NCBI GenBank assembly: GCA_012960755.1
Contig: DUAT01000041.1
Span: forward strand, 231,166-295,165
Length of the DNA: 64,000 bases
Source of the DNA: Gammaproteobacteria bacterium
Lineage (GTDB): Bacteria; Pseudomonadota; Gammaproteobacteria; Pseudomonadales; Azotimanducaceae_A
Direction of reading: 5' to 3'
The position numbers and the translations under genes are program-made. Positions 55,419-64,000 of this stretch are shown one piece after another (position 1 is the stretch's first letter; every line of letters starts with the position of its first letter). The notes beneath the pieces are model-generated. The model did not search any database. It was not told where the DNA came from and worked only from the letters and a program-made list of their open reading frames with translations.

Positions 55419-56903
55419 ATGGCTGAAGAAATTATTATCAGTGTGTCACCCCACGAAACCCGGGTCGCCGTGGTTGAGCAGGGTTTACTACAGGAAATAT
55501 TCATTGAGAGGTTGCATACGCGTGGCACCGTAGGAAATATCATCAAGGGGAAAGTGGTTCGCATACTTCCAGGTATGCAGAGCGCCTTCGTCGATATAGG
55601 CCAACCTCGTGCGGCGTTTATGCACATTACGGATCTCGTTAATGGGCACGAGTTTGTACCGGGTGACAGCAACGAATCTCCGGAGTACCCCCCGATCAAC
55701 CGGGTGCTGCACGATGGGCAGGAGTTACTTGTACAGGTCACCAAGGAGCCGATCAGCACCAAGGGAGCCCGAGCCTCCTCGAGCATCTCCCTGGCTTCCC
55801 GGTTTCTGGTTTACATGCCTGCCTCTGCCCACATTGGTGTATCCCAACGGATTGAAGATGAAGAAGAAAGACAGAGACTGAAACAGATTCTTGAGCAGAT
55901 CCACCAGCCTGACCTGGGTGATGGTTTTATCGTCCGGACCGCTTCTGAGCGAGCCAGTGAAGAAGAAATTCTGCGAGATGCACGGCTGCTGAGGTCTCGA
56001 TGGAAGTCGGTTAGTCTCGAATCAGAACGGGCCAGTTCGCCTTGCCTCATATATGAGGATCTGCCACTTCACCTGAGGGTGATGAGAGACATTATCAATA
56101 CCCACACCACGAAAATCCTGGTGGACAACAAGACTATTTTTTCAGTGTTGGAACGATTCCTGCGAGACTTCATTCCAGAAAAAACCGCCTGCCTGGAACT
56201 GTCTTCCGAAGTCGTTCCATTATTTGATGCACATAACCTCGAGGATCAAATCGAAACTGCGCTGGACCGGAAGGTCCCGTTGAAGTCTGGTGGTTACCTC
56301 ATTATCGATCAGACAGAAGCGATGAATACCGTGGATGTGAATACGGGTGCATTCGTCGGTCGCAGGGATCTGGAAGATACTATTTACCGCACGAACCTCG
56401 AAGCGGCTGCTGCGATTCCGAGGCAACTGCGGCTGCGAAATATCGGCGGTATTGTCATTATTGATTTTATCGACATGGTGAATGAGGAACATAAACGACA
56501 GGTACTTCGAATGCTGGAAAAGGGCCAGCAAACAGATCGCGTGAAGTGGTCTATCACAGAAATATCCGATCTTGGGCTGGTCGAGATGACTCGCAAGAGG
56601 ACACACGAAAGCCTGATGAAGATGATGTGTGAACCGTGCCCCTACTGTACGGGCAAAGGCTTCATCAAAACAGCTGAGTCCGTATGTCTCGAGATTTTTC
56701 GGGATATTCAGCGCCGCGCCCTGGATTTCAGGGACAAGGATTGTTTGATAATGGCAGCACAACCGGTTATAGACCGATTGTTGGATGAGGATGCTGCTTG
56801 TGTTGCTGAGCTTTCCAGGGCGCTCAATTCAAAACTTCGATTCCAGGTGGAAGCGAGCTATACCCAGGAACAATTTGATGTTGTCCTGACAATGTCTGGC
56901 TGA
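55419..56903 (+). CDS. rng: Ribonuclease G
   Basis: RNase G is an endoribonuclease that matures the 16S rRNA 5' end. The 494-residue protein has the S1 domain (NIIKGKVVRILPGMQSAFVDIGQPRAAF in the N-terminal part), the DNase I-like catalytic site VDVNTGAFVG and IVIIDFIDM with metal-binding Asp residues, and the zinc-link CEPCPYCTGKG. It lacks the long scaffold tail of RNase E. Five bases separate it from yhdP. Confidence 0.96.
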   Translation: MAEEIIISVSPHETRVAVVEQGLLQEIFIERLHTRGTVGNIIKGKVVRILPGMQSAFVDIGQPRAAFMHITDLVNGHEFVPGDSNESPEYPPINRVLHDGQELLVQVTKEPISTKGARASSSISLASRFLVYMPASAHIGVSQRIEDEEERQRLKQILEQIHQPDLGDGFIVRTASERASEEEILRDARLLRSRWKSVSLESERASSPCLIYEDLPLHLRVMRDIINTHTTKILVDNKTIFSVLERFLRDFIPEKTACLELSSEVVPLFDAHNLEDQIETALDRKVPLKSGGYLIIDQTEAMNTVDVNTGAFVGRRDLEDTIYRTNLEAAAAIPRQLRLRNIGGIVIIDFIDMVNEEHKRQVLRMLEKGQQTDRVKWSITEISDLGLVEMTRKRTHESLMKMMCEPCPYCTGKGFIKTAESVCLEIFRDIQRRALDFRDKDCLIMAAQPVIDRLLDEDAACVAELSRALNSKLRFQVEASYTQEQFDVVLTMSG

Positions 56904-56908
56904 TAGAA

Positions 56909-59900
56909 ATGATTGCCAGGACTGCCAAGAAACTGATAGTAAAAACTTTCCAGGCTTTGCTGCTGGGCATTTTAGTGCTCGCAGCAGTCTACGTCAGTAT
57001 TGGCAGAATCCTCATCGTTACCATCGATGGATACAAGTCTGTTTTTGCTGAGATAATTACCGGCGCAATTAACCTCCCTGTATCTATCGGTACCCTGGAG
57101 GGGACCTGGACCTACCTCGATCCGAAATTCGTCGTACAGGATCTGGTGATCGGAACGAAGGATGAACCGGCGATTGAGCTCGATCATGTTGTGCTTGTGT
57201 TAGACACTATTGCGTCCTTTGTAGAACTCACACCGGTCATACGAGAGGTAGAAATCGAAGGTCTTAAGCTGGCGTTGCTCCGGGACGATGCAGGTAGCTG
57301 GTCGATTCGTGGCCTACCCAAGTCGGGAAAGCCCTTTGACCCGGAACCATTGCTGGAATCCATTGCTTATTTGACCTTTGTTCGACTGCGGGATGTCGAG
57401 TTCGAAGTGTTTGGCCGACGCGGGCACTACAAGGTGACCAGTTATAAGGATCGACCGTTTCAACTTAGCCTGACTGAAAATATCCGAACCCTGTCATGGC
57501 CCCTCTACCTGAGCTATCTGGACAACCCGGAAACCGCAAAAACCCACTTTCAATTTTCTGGTATGTACCGGGGAGATCCCCGTAGTGATGACTTCTGGTC
57601 TGAGTTTTATCTCAAGCTTCCTCTGCTGGAGCTCACCGAGTTCTTGCCCCCGGTTGTGTTTGGTGACTACCGACTGAAACATATGGAGATCAGCGGGGAA
57701 GTGTGGCTAACGGCACAGGGCTCGGATGTTGAAATTCGTGGTTTGCCGATAATTGACAAGGTAACTATAGAATCGAGTCTCGGGGAGGTTGATGTTCTGC
57801 GGAATTTGAACATAAAATTTGTAGCCCGTGGTGATGTGCGACAAGGTGGTATGGTTCTTCTTCCGACGGTGAATGGCATTGTTGGTGATGAAAACTGGCA
57901 ACTCAAAGACGTTCGAATATCCTTTGAATCAGGTGGCAATGAACTCGTGGTTGCAACCAGTATTCCATTACTTGATGTTGGAAAGATCGCCGCGACGGTT
58001 CTGAATCTGGGGCAGCAGTTTCAGGTTCTGGATGAAAGTACAGCCACAGCAGTGGATGCTGTTAATCCCACAGGGGTGATTGAGAACGTCTTTTTTCTCG
58101 GCCAGTTTGGTGATGACAGTCCCGATTTGAAACTGACAGCGACCATTGATGACGTAAAAATTGATCGGTACAAAGGATCCCCCGCGATTTCCAAGCTGGA
58201 TGGATTTGTGCTCCTGACTCCTGGTGGGGGTTTCCTCGATATTCACAATGACGCGCCCTTCAATATGACTTTTCCGGTGCTGTTTTCAGCGCCCTGGCAC
58301 TTTGATTCGGCACATACACGCATCCATTACAGCTATGAGCCACAGAACCTGAAAATTCACTCCGAGCTGATCGTCGCGACCAGTGGAGAAACCACTGCCA
58401 ATGCAAAAATGTTCTTCAACCTGCCGCCACAAGAGCTGGACCACAACTGGGGCCTGGAATTGGGGGTACGAAATACACAGTTGCTAAATTCGTCGATCTA
58501 TATACCTACAACGCTGCCGGATGAACTGGTCAACTGGATATCTCAGGCCGTTATCGGTGGTTTTGCAACAGAAAGCGGCATGGTGTTCCACGGCTCCTTG
58601 AACGGAAAAGCGCCCAAAGAGCAAAAAGCCTTTGAAATATACTTCAAAGTTGAAGACACGATTCTTGACTATGATCCGCTGTGGCCAAGACTGGATGATC
58701 TTGAAGGCACTATTTACGTAGGGAATCGGGAGGTCTACGTGGATAACGCCAGAGCCGCCGTGTTCGATAGCAGGGTTACACGAGCAGAAATCAGGATCCC
58801 AATAAACCCCACAGGGCTGGTCGACACTATCGAAGTTGATGGCTCGTTGGAAGGTCCGTTTTCAGATGGGTTGCGATTGCTTACCGAAACCCCCTTGTTT
58901 GAATCCACCAACAAGATGGCTAACGGATGGATTGGATCCGGTGTGATGAGGGGTATCGCGACGTTAAATATACCCATTGGGCTGCGTGCGAAAGAAGTTC
59001 CTGTTGTGCGTGCAAAAGTATCCCTCGAACAGTCCGCAGTTTATATCCCTCAATTTGATTTGAGAGTTGAAGATTTAGAGGGTGACTTTACCTACGATAC
59101 CCACCGTGGAATAAATTCTGAAGGCTTTACAGCGCAGCTATTCGAACAACTGGTTGATGGCGAGATACTCACTGATGGTGGCCTGGATAGCGGGGTAATC
59201 GATGTTGATATTACCGGCCCTGTTGACGTTAAGGCGCTGCAAATATGGTCTGATCAGCTCTTGTTGACGCGTGCGAACGGGATTGCTGGGTATCACGCGA
59301 CATTGCACATCCCCTATGGTCAGATGGCAAAGGACCCGATCTTCATCGAAGTCGAGTCGGATCTTGATGGTGTTGCGATCGATTTGCCTCAGCCGATGGG
59401 GAAGGTGTCTGAAGAAAGCGTTTCATTCAGATATCAACAGACATTTCTGGACACAGGTTTTCGGATAGAGCTCAACCTGGATAACAAGACCAGGGGTGTG
59501 CTCAAGGTGATTGACGACTCTATTGTCGGTGGTCGGATTCATTACGGTAAGAAACCGATGGGGGCCGTCACCTTTGACCAGCTCAAGGTTACCGGAGAAA
59601 TTGATAAGCTGGTCTATGGTGATTGGGAATTGATTTCGGAAGACCTGGGAGAAAAATCAGACGCTTCACTGGAAGATGAGTTGGCAGAGACACTGGGCTC
59701 AATAGAGCTCCGGGTCGGTTTGCTGGATACCTATGGCTTTGAGTTAGAGGATGTCCAGACCTACGTGACTCGAAACCAGGATGTATGGGCAGTTGGTCTT
59801 CAAAATGACATGTTAACGGGCACTATCATGATCCCGGATATCGATGAACTTCCCATGACTGTTCAGTTGGATGTGATGCGCTTTGATAGTAACGATTATC

Positions 59901-60820
59901 AGGGCAACGAAGACCCGATGTGGGATGTTGACCCGGCTGAACTCACCGCGGTAGATTTCAGGGTTGAAAAACTTTTTTTGGACGACGAGGATTATGGAAG
60001 CTGGTCGTTTGATTATCGCCCCGATCCTTCAGGCAGTGTCCTGCAAAATCTCACCGCCGAGGTGAAAGGCCTTCAGCTGGTTGAAGGCTCGTCGGCACAC
60101 TGGGTGTTAAATGACGGAAAGCATCAGAGCAGCTTTAGCGGTGAAATTCAGGTCGCTGACCTTGGTTTTACGATGGAACAATGGGGCTATGCCTCCAGTG
60201 TTGAGGGCGAAGACTTCACCTTTTTGTCCGATGTTTCCTGGTCAGGCAGCCCGGCAATGATTGAGCTGGAAACTATTGTCGGGACGGTTGAGATCGCCAA
60301 AGGCAACGGTCGTTTTGTTCAGGCGGAAAGCAACGTCGGAGCGTTGAAACTTCTGGGAATTCTTGATTTTGCGTCTTTATCGCGCCGCCTCCAGGGAGAT
60401 TTTTCCGACGTTGTCGACAGTGGATTCAGCTTCGATGAAATTGAGGGTTCGGCACGATTTAATACCGGGATCATAGATATTCTGGATCCAATTGTAATCA
60501 AAGGCGCCAGTAGTACATTTAAAGTGGGGGGCAGAGTAGATCTCGGCGCTCGAACATTGGATAACGAATTGATTGTGACACTACCGGTGAGTCGAAACTT
60601 ACCCTGGTATGCGGCCTATTCAGCATTTGCAGTGAGTCCCCTGACCGGTGCTGGTGTGTTCCTGGCCCAGAAGTTGTTTCAAAATCAGATAGATGCACTG
60701 AGTAGTGCTAAATACAGAATCACCGGCTCTATCGATGAGCCAGTGATCGAGTTCGATTCAATGTTTAATGATACAGTCCGGGCTTCCCCGGATGAACCAG
60801 AGTCACCGCCTGGTGACTAG
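56909..60820 (+). CDS. yhdP: YhdP/TIGR02099 family AsmA-like protein
   Basis: YhdP-type proteins are thought to move phospholipids between the inner and outer membrane. The protein has 1303 residues: a single N-terminal membrane helix (about 12-36), then a very long beta-rich periplasmic region, with the conserved C-terminal AsmA segment GRVDLGARTLDNELIVTLPVS and LFQNQIDALSSAKYRITGSID. Length and position between rng and the nitrilase gene match Pseudomonas. It overlaps the next gene by 8 bp with the start I chose. Confidence 0.93.
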   Translation: MIARTAKKLIVKTFQALLLGILVLAAVYVSIGRILIVTIDGYKSVFAEIITGAINLPVSIGTLEGTWTYLDPKFVVQDLVIGTKDEPAIELDHVVLVLDTIASFVELTPVIREVEIEGLKLALLRDDAGSWSIRGLPKSGKPFDPEPLLESIAYLTFVRLRDVEFEVFGRRGHYKVTSYKDRPFQLSLTENIRTLSWPLYLSYLDNPETAKTHFQFSGMYRGDPRSDDFWSEFYLKLPLLELTEFLPPVVFGDYRLKHMEISGEVWLTAQGSDVEIRGLPIIDKVTIESSLGEVDVLRNLNIKFVARGDVRQGGMVLLPTVNGIVGDENWQLKDVRISFESGGNELVVATSIPLLDVGKIAATVLNLGQQFQVLDESTATAVDAVNPTGVIENVFFLGQFGDDSPDLKLTATIDDVKIDRYKGSPAISKLDGFVLLTPGGGFLDIHNDAPFNMTFPVLFSAPWHFDSAHTRIHYSYEPQNLKIHSELIVATSGETTANAKMFFNLPPQELDHNWGLELGVRNTQLLNSSIYIPTTLPDELVNWISQAVIGGFATESGMVFHGSLNGKAPKEQKAFEIYFKVEDTILDYDPLWPRLDDLEGTIYVGNREVYVDNARAAVFDSRVTRAEIRIPINPTGLVDTIEVDGSLEGPFSDGLRLLTETPLFESTNKMANGWIGSGVMRGIATLNIPIGLRAKEVPVVRAKVSLEQSAVYIPQFDLRVEDLEGDFTYDTHRGINSEGFTAQLFEQLVDGEILTDGGLDSGVIDVDITGPVDVKALQIWSDQLLLTRANGIAGYHATLHIPYGQMAKDPIFIEVESDLDGVAIDLPQPMGKVSEESVSFRYQQTFLDTGFRIELNLDNKTRGVLKVIDDSIVGGRIHYGKKPMGAVTFDQLKVTGEIDKLVYGDWELISEDLGEKSDASLEDELAETLGSIELRVGLLDTYGFELEDVQTYVTRNQDVWAVGLQNDMLTGTIMIPDIDELPMTVQLDVMRFDSNDYQGNEDPMWDVDPAELTAVDFRVEKLFLDDEDYGSWSFDYRPDPSGSVLQNLTAEVKGLQLVEGSSAHWVLNDGKHQSSFSGEIQVADLGFTMEQWGYASSVEGEDFTFLSDVSWSGSPAMIELETIVGTVEIAKGNGRFVQAESNVGALKLLGILDFASLSRRLQGDFSDVVDSGFSFDEIEGSARFNTGIIDILDPIVIKGASSTFKVGGRVDLGARTLDNELIVTLPVSRNLPWYAAYSAFAVSPLTGAGVFLAQKLFQNQIDALSSAKYRITGSIDEPVIEFDSMFNDTVRASPDEPESPPGD

Positions 60821-61640
60821 AATCGCCCTGGTACAGATGGTTAGCAGCCGGGAGATCGAAAAAAACCTGAGTCGGGCCGCGGTGCTTATCGAGCGGGCAG
60901 CCGCTGAACAGGTTCAGGCTATTTTTCTCCCGGAGAACTTCGCTGCCCTTGCCAATCCAAGTCCTAAAACCATAGGTGAAGCAGAAGCCAGCGGAAATGG
61001 ACCTGTTCAGCAGTTCCTTCAACAGATCTCAGTACAAACAAATTGCTGGATCTTCGCGGGTACGGTTCCTGTGGCGGCACGACCTGATGGAACGTCGATA
61101 ACTGATAGACGCATTCGGGCAGCATCAATGGTTTTTGATAACAATGGACGATTGGTCGCCCGGTACGACAAAATCCACATGTTTGATGTGGTCGTCGAAG
61201 ATAACCAGAAACACTACGTGGAATCGGAGACATTTGAACCGGGTGATCACCTGCAGACCGTGGAGACACCCTTTGGTCTGTTTGGCCTGACGGTCTGTTA
61301 TGACATCAGGTTTCCGGAAGTTTACAGAGAATTACACAAGCAGGGAGTACGCAGTTTCTGTATTCCTTCTGCATTTACCACGACCACCGGTGCTGCACAC
61401 TTTGAAGTGTTGATGCGTGCCCGGGCTATTGAGAATTTTTGTTTTACGATTGCTGCCTGTCAGGGAGGCGATCACGATTCCGGCCGAAAGACCTATGGCA
61501 ACTCGATGGTGGTTAGCCCCTGGGGCGAGGTCCTTGCCAGGGCAGGTATGGGTGAGGAAGTGATTACCGCCGAGTTGGACTATGAAATGCAGGATCAGAT
61601 TCGTCGGGATATGCCGGTTCATTTGCAGCGAAGGTTGTGA
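60813..61640 (+). CDS. Carbon-nitrogen hydrolase (Nit1-like)
   Basis: The 275-residue protein has the nitrilase-superfamily triad: Glu41 in FLPENFAAL, Lys in RYDKIHMFDV and Cys in LTVCYDIRFPE. Nit1-type members are deaminated-glutathione amidases that repair a side product of transaminases; that is the best guess. The GTG at 60813 gives TRIALVQM and overlaps the yhdP stop; an ATG at 60792 would add seven residues. In Pseudomonas tldD follows; here the next gene is the opposing yjgA. Confidence 0.88.
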   Translation: MTRIALVQMVSSREIEKNLSRAAVLIERAAAEQVQAIFLPENFAALANPSPKTIGEAEASGNGPVQQFLQQISVQTNCWIFAGTVPVAARPDGTSITDRRIRAASMVFDNNGRLVARYDKIHMFDVVVEDNQKHYVESETFEPGDHLQTVETPFGLFGLTVCYDIRFPEVYRELHKQGVRSFCIPSAFTTTTGAAHFEVLMRARAIENFCFTIAACQGGDHDSGRKTYGNSMVVSPWGEVLARAGMGEEVITAELDYEMQDQIRRDMPVHLQRRL

Positions 61641-61719
61641 AACATCGGTTTGATGTCTGCTCTCCTTTTAGAGTTTATCTTGATCAAAACGCGTTGAGTT
61701 GAGAGGGGGTGCCTTAGCG

Positions 61720-62274
61720 CTATTGTTCGGAACCCATTCGCCCGTCTGATTCAACCTTGAGATATTGAAACAACTTCCGAAAGTGAACTGGCGGCTTGTC
61801 GGGGCTGGTCTCGATTTTTGTCGCCTCGTTGATTGCGTTCCTCACGAGTTGACGCAGATGTTGCCTGTCAACATCTGGCAGTTGGAGGAGAATTTCGTCC
61901 ATTACCTGCTTGTCCTGCCGGATAAGCCTGTCTCTCCATACTTCTAACTGGTGGAACCGTATGACGTGGTTTCTTGAGCTGGCATCGAATCGATCAACGA
62001 GCAGGTAAACTGGTTCAAGGTCCAGGCCCCGCAGTTGCTTACCGATGTGGAGTACCTGCCGTTTTCTGGCGTTTCCCTTGGTAATTTTTTTACAGATCAG
62101 TACGGCTTCTATAAGGTCCGGGTAGGGCAGTTTGTGTAGTTGGGTATCTGGAATGTCCAGTAGCTTTGCACCCAGCTCGGTGATTGCCTTGACGTCGCGT
62201 TTACGTTGTGACTTGCTGGGTCGAGTCGTATCGTCGCTATCATCTTCAGGTAACTCTTGTTTGTTATCAGGCAT
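61720..62274 (-). CDS. yjgA: Ribosome-associated protein YjgA/DarP
   Basis: YjgA (DarP) helps late assembly of the 50S subunit. The 184-residue protein has KSQRKRDVKAITELGAKLLD, ARKRQVLHIGKQLR and HRLEVWRDRL-like HQLEVWRDRLI, plus FRKLFQYLK at the end, all typical. It lies between the nitrilase and mgtE and is transcribed leftward. Confidence 0.92.
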   Translation of the reverse strand: MPDNKQELPEDDSDDTTRPSKSQRKRDVKAITELGAKLLDIPDTQLHKLPYPDLIEAVLICKKITKGNARKRQVLHIGKQLRGLDLEPVYLLVDRFDASSRNHVIRFHQLEVWRDRLIRQDKQVMDEILLQLPDVDRQHLRQLVRNAINEATKIETSPDKPPVHFRKLFQYLKVESDGRMGSEQ

Positions 62275-62316
62275 TTTGTGCGTATTTATTTATGAGTATC
62301 GAGTTATGCATGCTAT

Positions 62317-63666
62317 TTATGCGTAGAACAGGGTAGCAAGCCCCAGAAATGATAAAAACCCAACGACGTCAGTGATGGTAGTTAAAACGACGGTACCGGC
62401 AACCGCCGGATCAATTCCCATTGAGCGTAGCAGGGCAGGGAGTGTCGCGCCAGCCAGGGCTCCGGTGAACAGGTTAATCATAAGTGCCATGGCGATAACA
62501 AGACCCAGGGTGAAATCATCAAACACCAGTGTCGATGCGACGGCCACTACCAGCGCCCAGAGCAGGCCATTGATGGCCCCGACAGCCAGTTCCCGATTCA
62601 CCAGCCAGCGTAGTTTGTTTTCCATCAAGTGACCCTGAGCCATGCTCCTTATAGTCAAGGTGAGTGTCTGGCTGCCAGCTACCCCACCCATGCTGGCGAC
62701 GATCGGCATAAGCACGGCCAGGGCGATAACCTTGGCGATTGTTTCCTCAAAGATATTGATGACCGATGAGGCAATAAAAGCGGTGATCAGGTTTGCGCCT
62801 AACCACAGGGTGCGAGACTTTGCAGTTTTCAGAATCGGCGCAAAAGTATCCTCATCTTCTGTCAGGCCAGCCATACCGAGTAAAGAATGATCAGCCTCGT
62901 CTTTGATGACGTCCACCACATCGTCGATGGTAATCCGCCCTAACAGTTTGCCGTCAGGATCAATGACGGGAGCAGAAACAAGATCATAGCGGGCGAATAG
63001 TTCTGCGACGACCGATTCATCCATATCAGCGGGAATAGGTTCAAGGTCAGTTGTCATTATTCCACGAACTGTCAGCGCGGGGTCTGAAACTAACAATTTT
63101 CCTAAGGGAAGTGAGCCACGATAGACATCATATCGATTGACAACAAAAAGATTGTCTGTCATCGCCGGTAGTTCATTGTGACGGCGTAAATAACGCAGGA
63201 CTACATCCAGGGTCACCCCGCCGCGTACGCTGATGGTATCCGTATCCATCAACCCGCCAGCTACATCTTCCGGGTATGACAGCAGGTTTTCAACGCGCGC
63301 CCGGTCTTGCAAATCCATTGACTGGAGTAATTGATGCGTAATAGCGTCTGGCAGATGTTGCAGAATGTCTGTCAGATCATCATCAGAATCGACCTGTTCA
63401 AGCAGGTGGACGATATCATCCCTGGGAATGTCGGCAAGCAAATCGCTAACCAGTTCCTCATTCAGTTCCTGCAGGGTATCGCTCTGTCGATCCGGCTCCA
63501 GCAGATTCCAGATAATTGTGCGTTCATCTGGCGGTGACGATTCCAGCAGTGCAGCGATGTCAACCGGCTTTAGAATGTCGATCTGGTTGCGAATTTGGTT
63601 GTAGGCGCCGTGGGCTAGCAACTCACCAAACTTTTCGAGGGGACTGTGCTTGGTGAGTGCGGGCAT
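62317..63666 (-). CDS. mgtE: Magnesium transporter MgtE
   Basis: MgtE is a Mg2+ channel closed by cytoplasmic Mg2+. The 449-residue protein has the N-terminal superhelical domain (about 1-130), two CBS domains (about 140-255; VRGIMTTDLEPIPADMDE, LLGRITIDDVVDVIKDEAD) and five membrane helices (about 285-449) with MPIVASMGGVAGSQTL and GATLPALLRSMGIDPAVA. It is 2 bp downstream of the HPr gene, so they share a transcript. Confidence 0.95.
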   Translation of the reverse strand: MPALTKHSPLEKFGELLAHGAYNQIRNQIDILKPVDIAALLESSPPDERTIIWNLLEPDRQSDTLQELNEELVSDLLADIPRDDIVHLLEQVDSDDDLTDILQHLPDAITHQLLQSMDLQDRARVENLLSYPEDVAGGLMDTDTISVRGGVTLDVVLRYLRRHNELPAMTDNLFVVNRYDVYRGSLPLGKLLVSDPALTVRGIMTTDLEPIPADMDESVVAELFARYDLVSAPVIDPDGKLLGRITIDDVVDVIKDEADHSLLGMAGLTEDEDTFAPILKTAKSRTLWLGANLITAFIASSVINIFEETIAKVIALAVLMPIVASMGGVAGSQTLTLTIRSMAQGHLMENKLRWLVNRELAVGAINGLLWALVVAVASTLVFDDFTLGLVIAMALMINLFTGALAGATLPALLRSMGIDPAVAGTVVLTTITDVVGFLSFLGLATLFYA

Positions 63667-63668
63667 GT

Positions 63669-63938
63669 TTACTCGTTTTCGCCGAACTTTTGATCAACCA
63701 GATTCAATAATGCTTCTATTGACTCGGTTTCATCTTCGCCCTCGACCTGGAGCAGAATCTCTGAACCAAAGCTGGCCTGTAGTATCATCATATTCATAAT
63801 GCTCTTGCCATTCGCCTTCGCAGAACTACTGGTGACGGTAACTGTTGAAGCGAATTCCTGGGCTGTTTTTACAAAGCTTGAAGCTGCGCGGGCATGTAGG
63901 CCCAGCTTGTTCTGAATTTTCACCGTCTTTTGGATCAA
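63669..63938 (-). CDS. HPr-family phosphocarrier protein (NPr/PtsO-like)
   Basis: The 89-residue protein carries phosphate on His15 in LGLHARAAS. Ser46 is in GKSIMNMM. In Pseudomonas the matching gene is ptsO of the nitrogen-related PTS, downstream of ptsN and rapZ; those would lie beyond the right edge. The start is TTG at 63938, with AGAGG about 12 bp upstream. Confidence 0.93.
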   Translation of the reverse strand: MIQKTVKIQNKLGLHARAASSFVKTAQEFASTVTVTSSSAKANGKSIMNMMILQASFGSEILLQVEGEDETESIEALLNLVDQKFGENE

Positions 63939-63944
63939 CTAGAA

Positions 63945-64000
63945 CTACCTCTTGGATCCTTTAGGTTTCCGTTTGTGGGGCCGTGGTGAGTTTGCCGAGC
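63945..64000 (-). CDS. Possible 3' end of a gene cut by the window edge
   Basis: A frame entering from the right edge ends with a basic HKRKPKGSKR and TAG at 63945. By gene order this could be the end of rapZ, but the fragment is too short to recognise; another frame also reaches a stop here. Confidence 0.3.
   Translation of the reverse strand, partial: SANSPRPHKRKPKGSKR

Overview
The window reads as chromosomal DNA of a gammaproteobacterium. Several gene blocks keep the order found in Pseudomonas: trpGDC-vfr-osmC-speD-coq7-HIT, folB-tsaD / rpsU-yqeY-dnaG-rpoD, and gatCAB / mreBCD-maf-rng-yhdP-nitrilase-yjgA. The Crp protein is of the Vfr type, and a fused CysNC and a PtsO-like HPr point the same way. 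Catabolic genes (F420-type oxidoreductase, Rieske oxygenase, acyl-CoA dehydrogenase, CaiB) and DUF1501/DUF1800, sulfatase and MATE genes suggest a free-living, probably marine or soil heterotroph. I cannot name the genus.

Layout. 1-3863: trpE (cut at the left edge), trpG, trpD, trpC. 3921-9496: a Vfr-like cAMP receptor protein, an OsmC protein, a divergent SpeD, then a leftward group of Coq7, HIT protein, a double cyclic-nucleotide-binding protein with a dead rhodanese domain, and a PP2C phosphatase with a membrane helix and SPOR-like tail. 9569-15940: folB and tsaD leftward, then the macromolecular synthesis genes rpsU, yqeY, dnaG, rpoD, ending in a clear terminator. 16050-21271: a beta-hydroxyacid dehydrogenase-like protein, a metallophosphatase, then sulfate activation with an N-terminally extended CysD and CysNC. 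21363: a CAT-anticodon tRNA. 21440-33900: an accessory stretch with many broken genes: a frameshifted MATE transporter, a DUF1800/DUF1501 pair, a sulfatase split into two pieces, a truncated methyltransferase fused to one of them, a frameshifted FAH-family gene, an intact metallo-beta-lactamase-fold protein, CaiB and an acyl-CoA dehydrogenase. 33909-39381: M48 peptidase and LemA, F420-type oxidoreductase, Rieske oxygenase, a hypothetical protein. 39802-42139: panB-panC-coaX. 42150-42484: a 30-residue membrane protein with two CRP-type sites upstream. 42484-48752: a DUF2723 membrane protein, a polyprenol-phosphate mannose synthase with GtrA domain, an amidohydrolase, a Tat-exported M15 peptidase, a DUF1499 protein. 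48786-61640: gatCAB leftward and mreBCD-maf-rng-yhdP-nitrilase rightward. 61720-64000: yjgA, mgtE and an HPr protein leftward.

The most notable points are: the tandem CRP-type sites centred at -41.5 and -82.5 from a predicted promoter of a tiny membrane protein, with a matching CRP encoded in the same window; the PP2C-membrane helix-SPOR protein next to a cyclic-nucleotide sensor; the roughly 200-residue unknown domain fused in front of CysD; a five-copy 11-12 bp tandem repeat just upstream of rpoD; and the sulfatase/methyltransferase rearrangement beside the tRNA. No CRISPR array, complete insertion sequence, prophage or recognisable defence system was seen.
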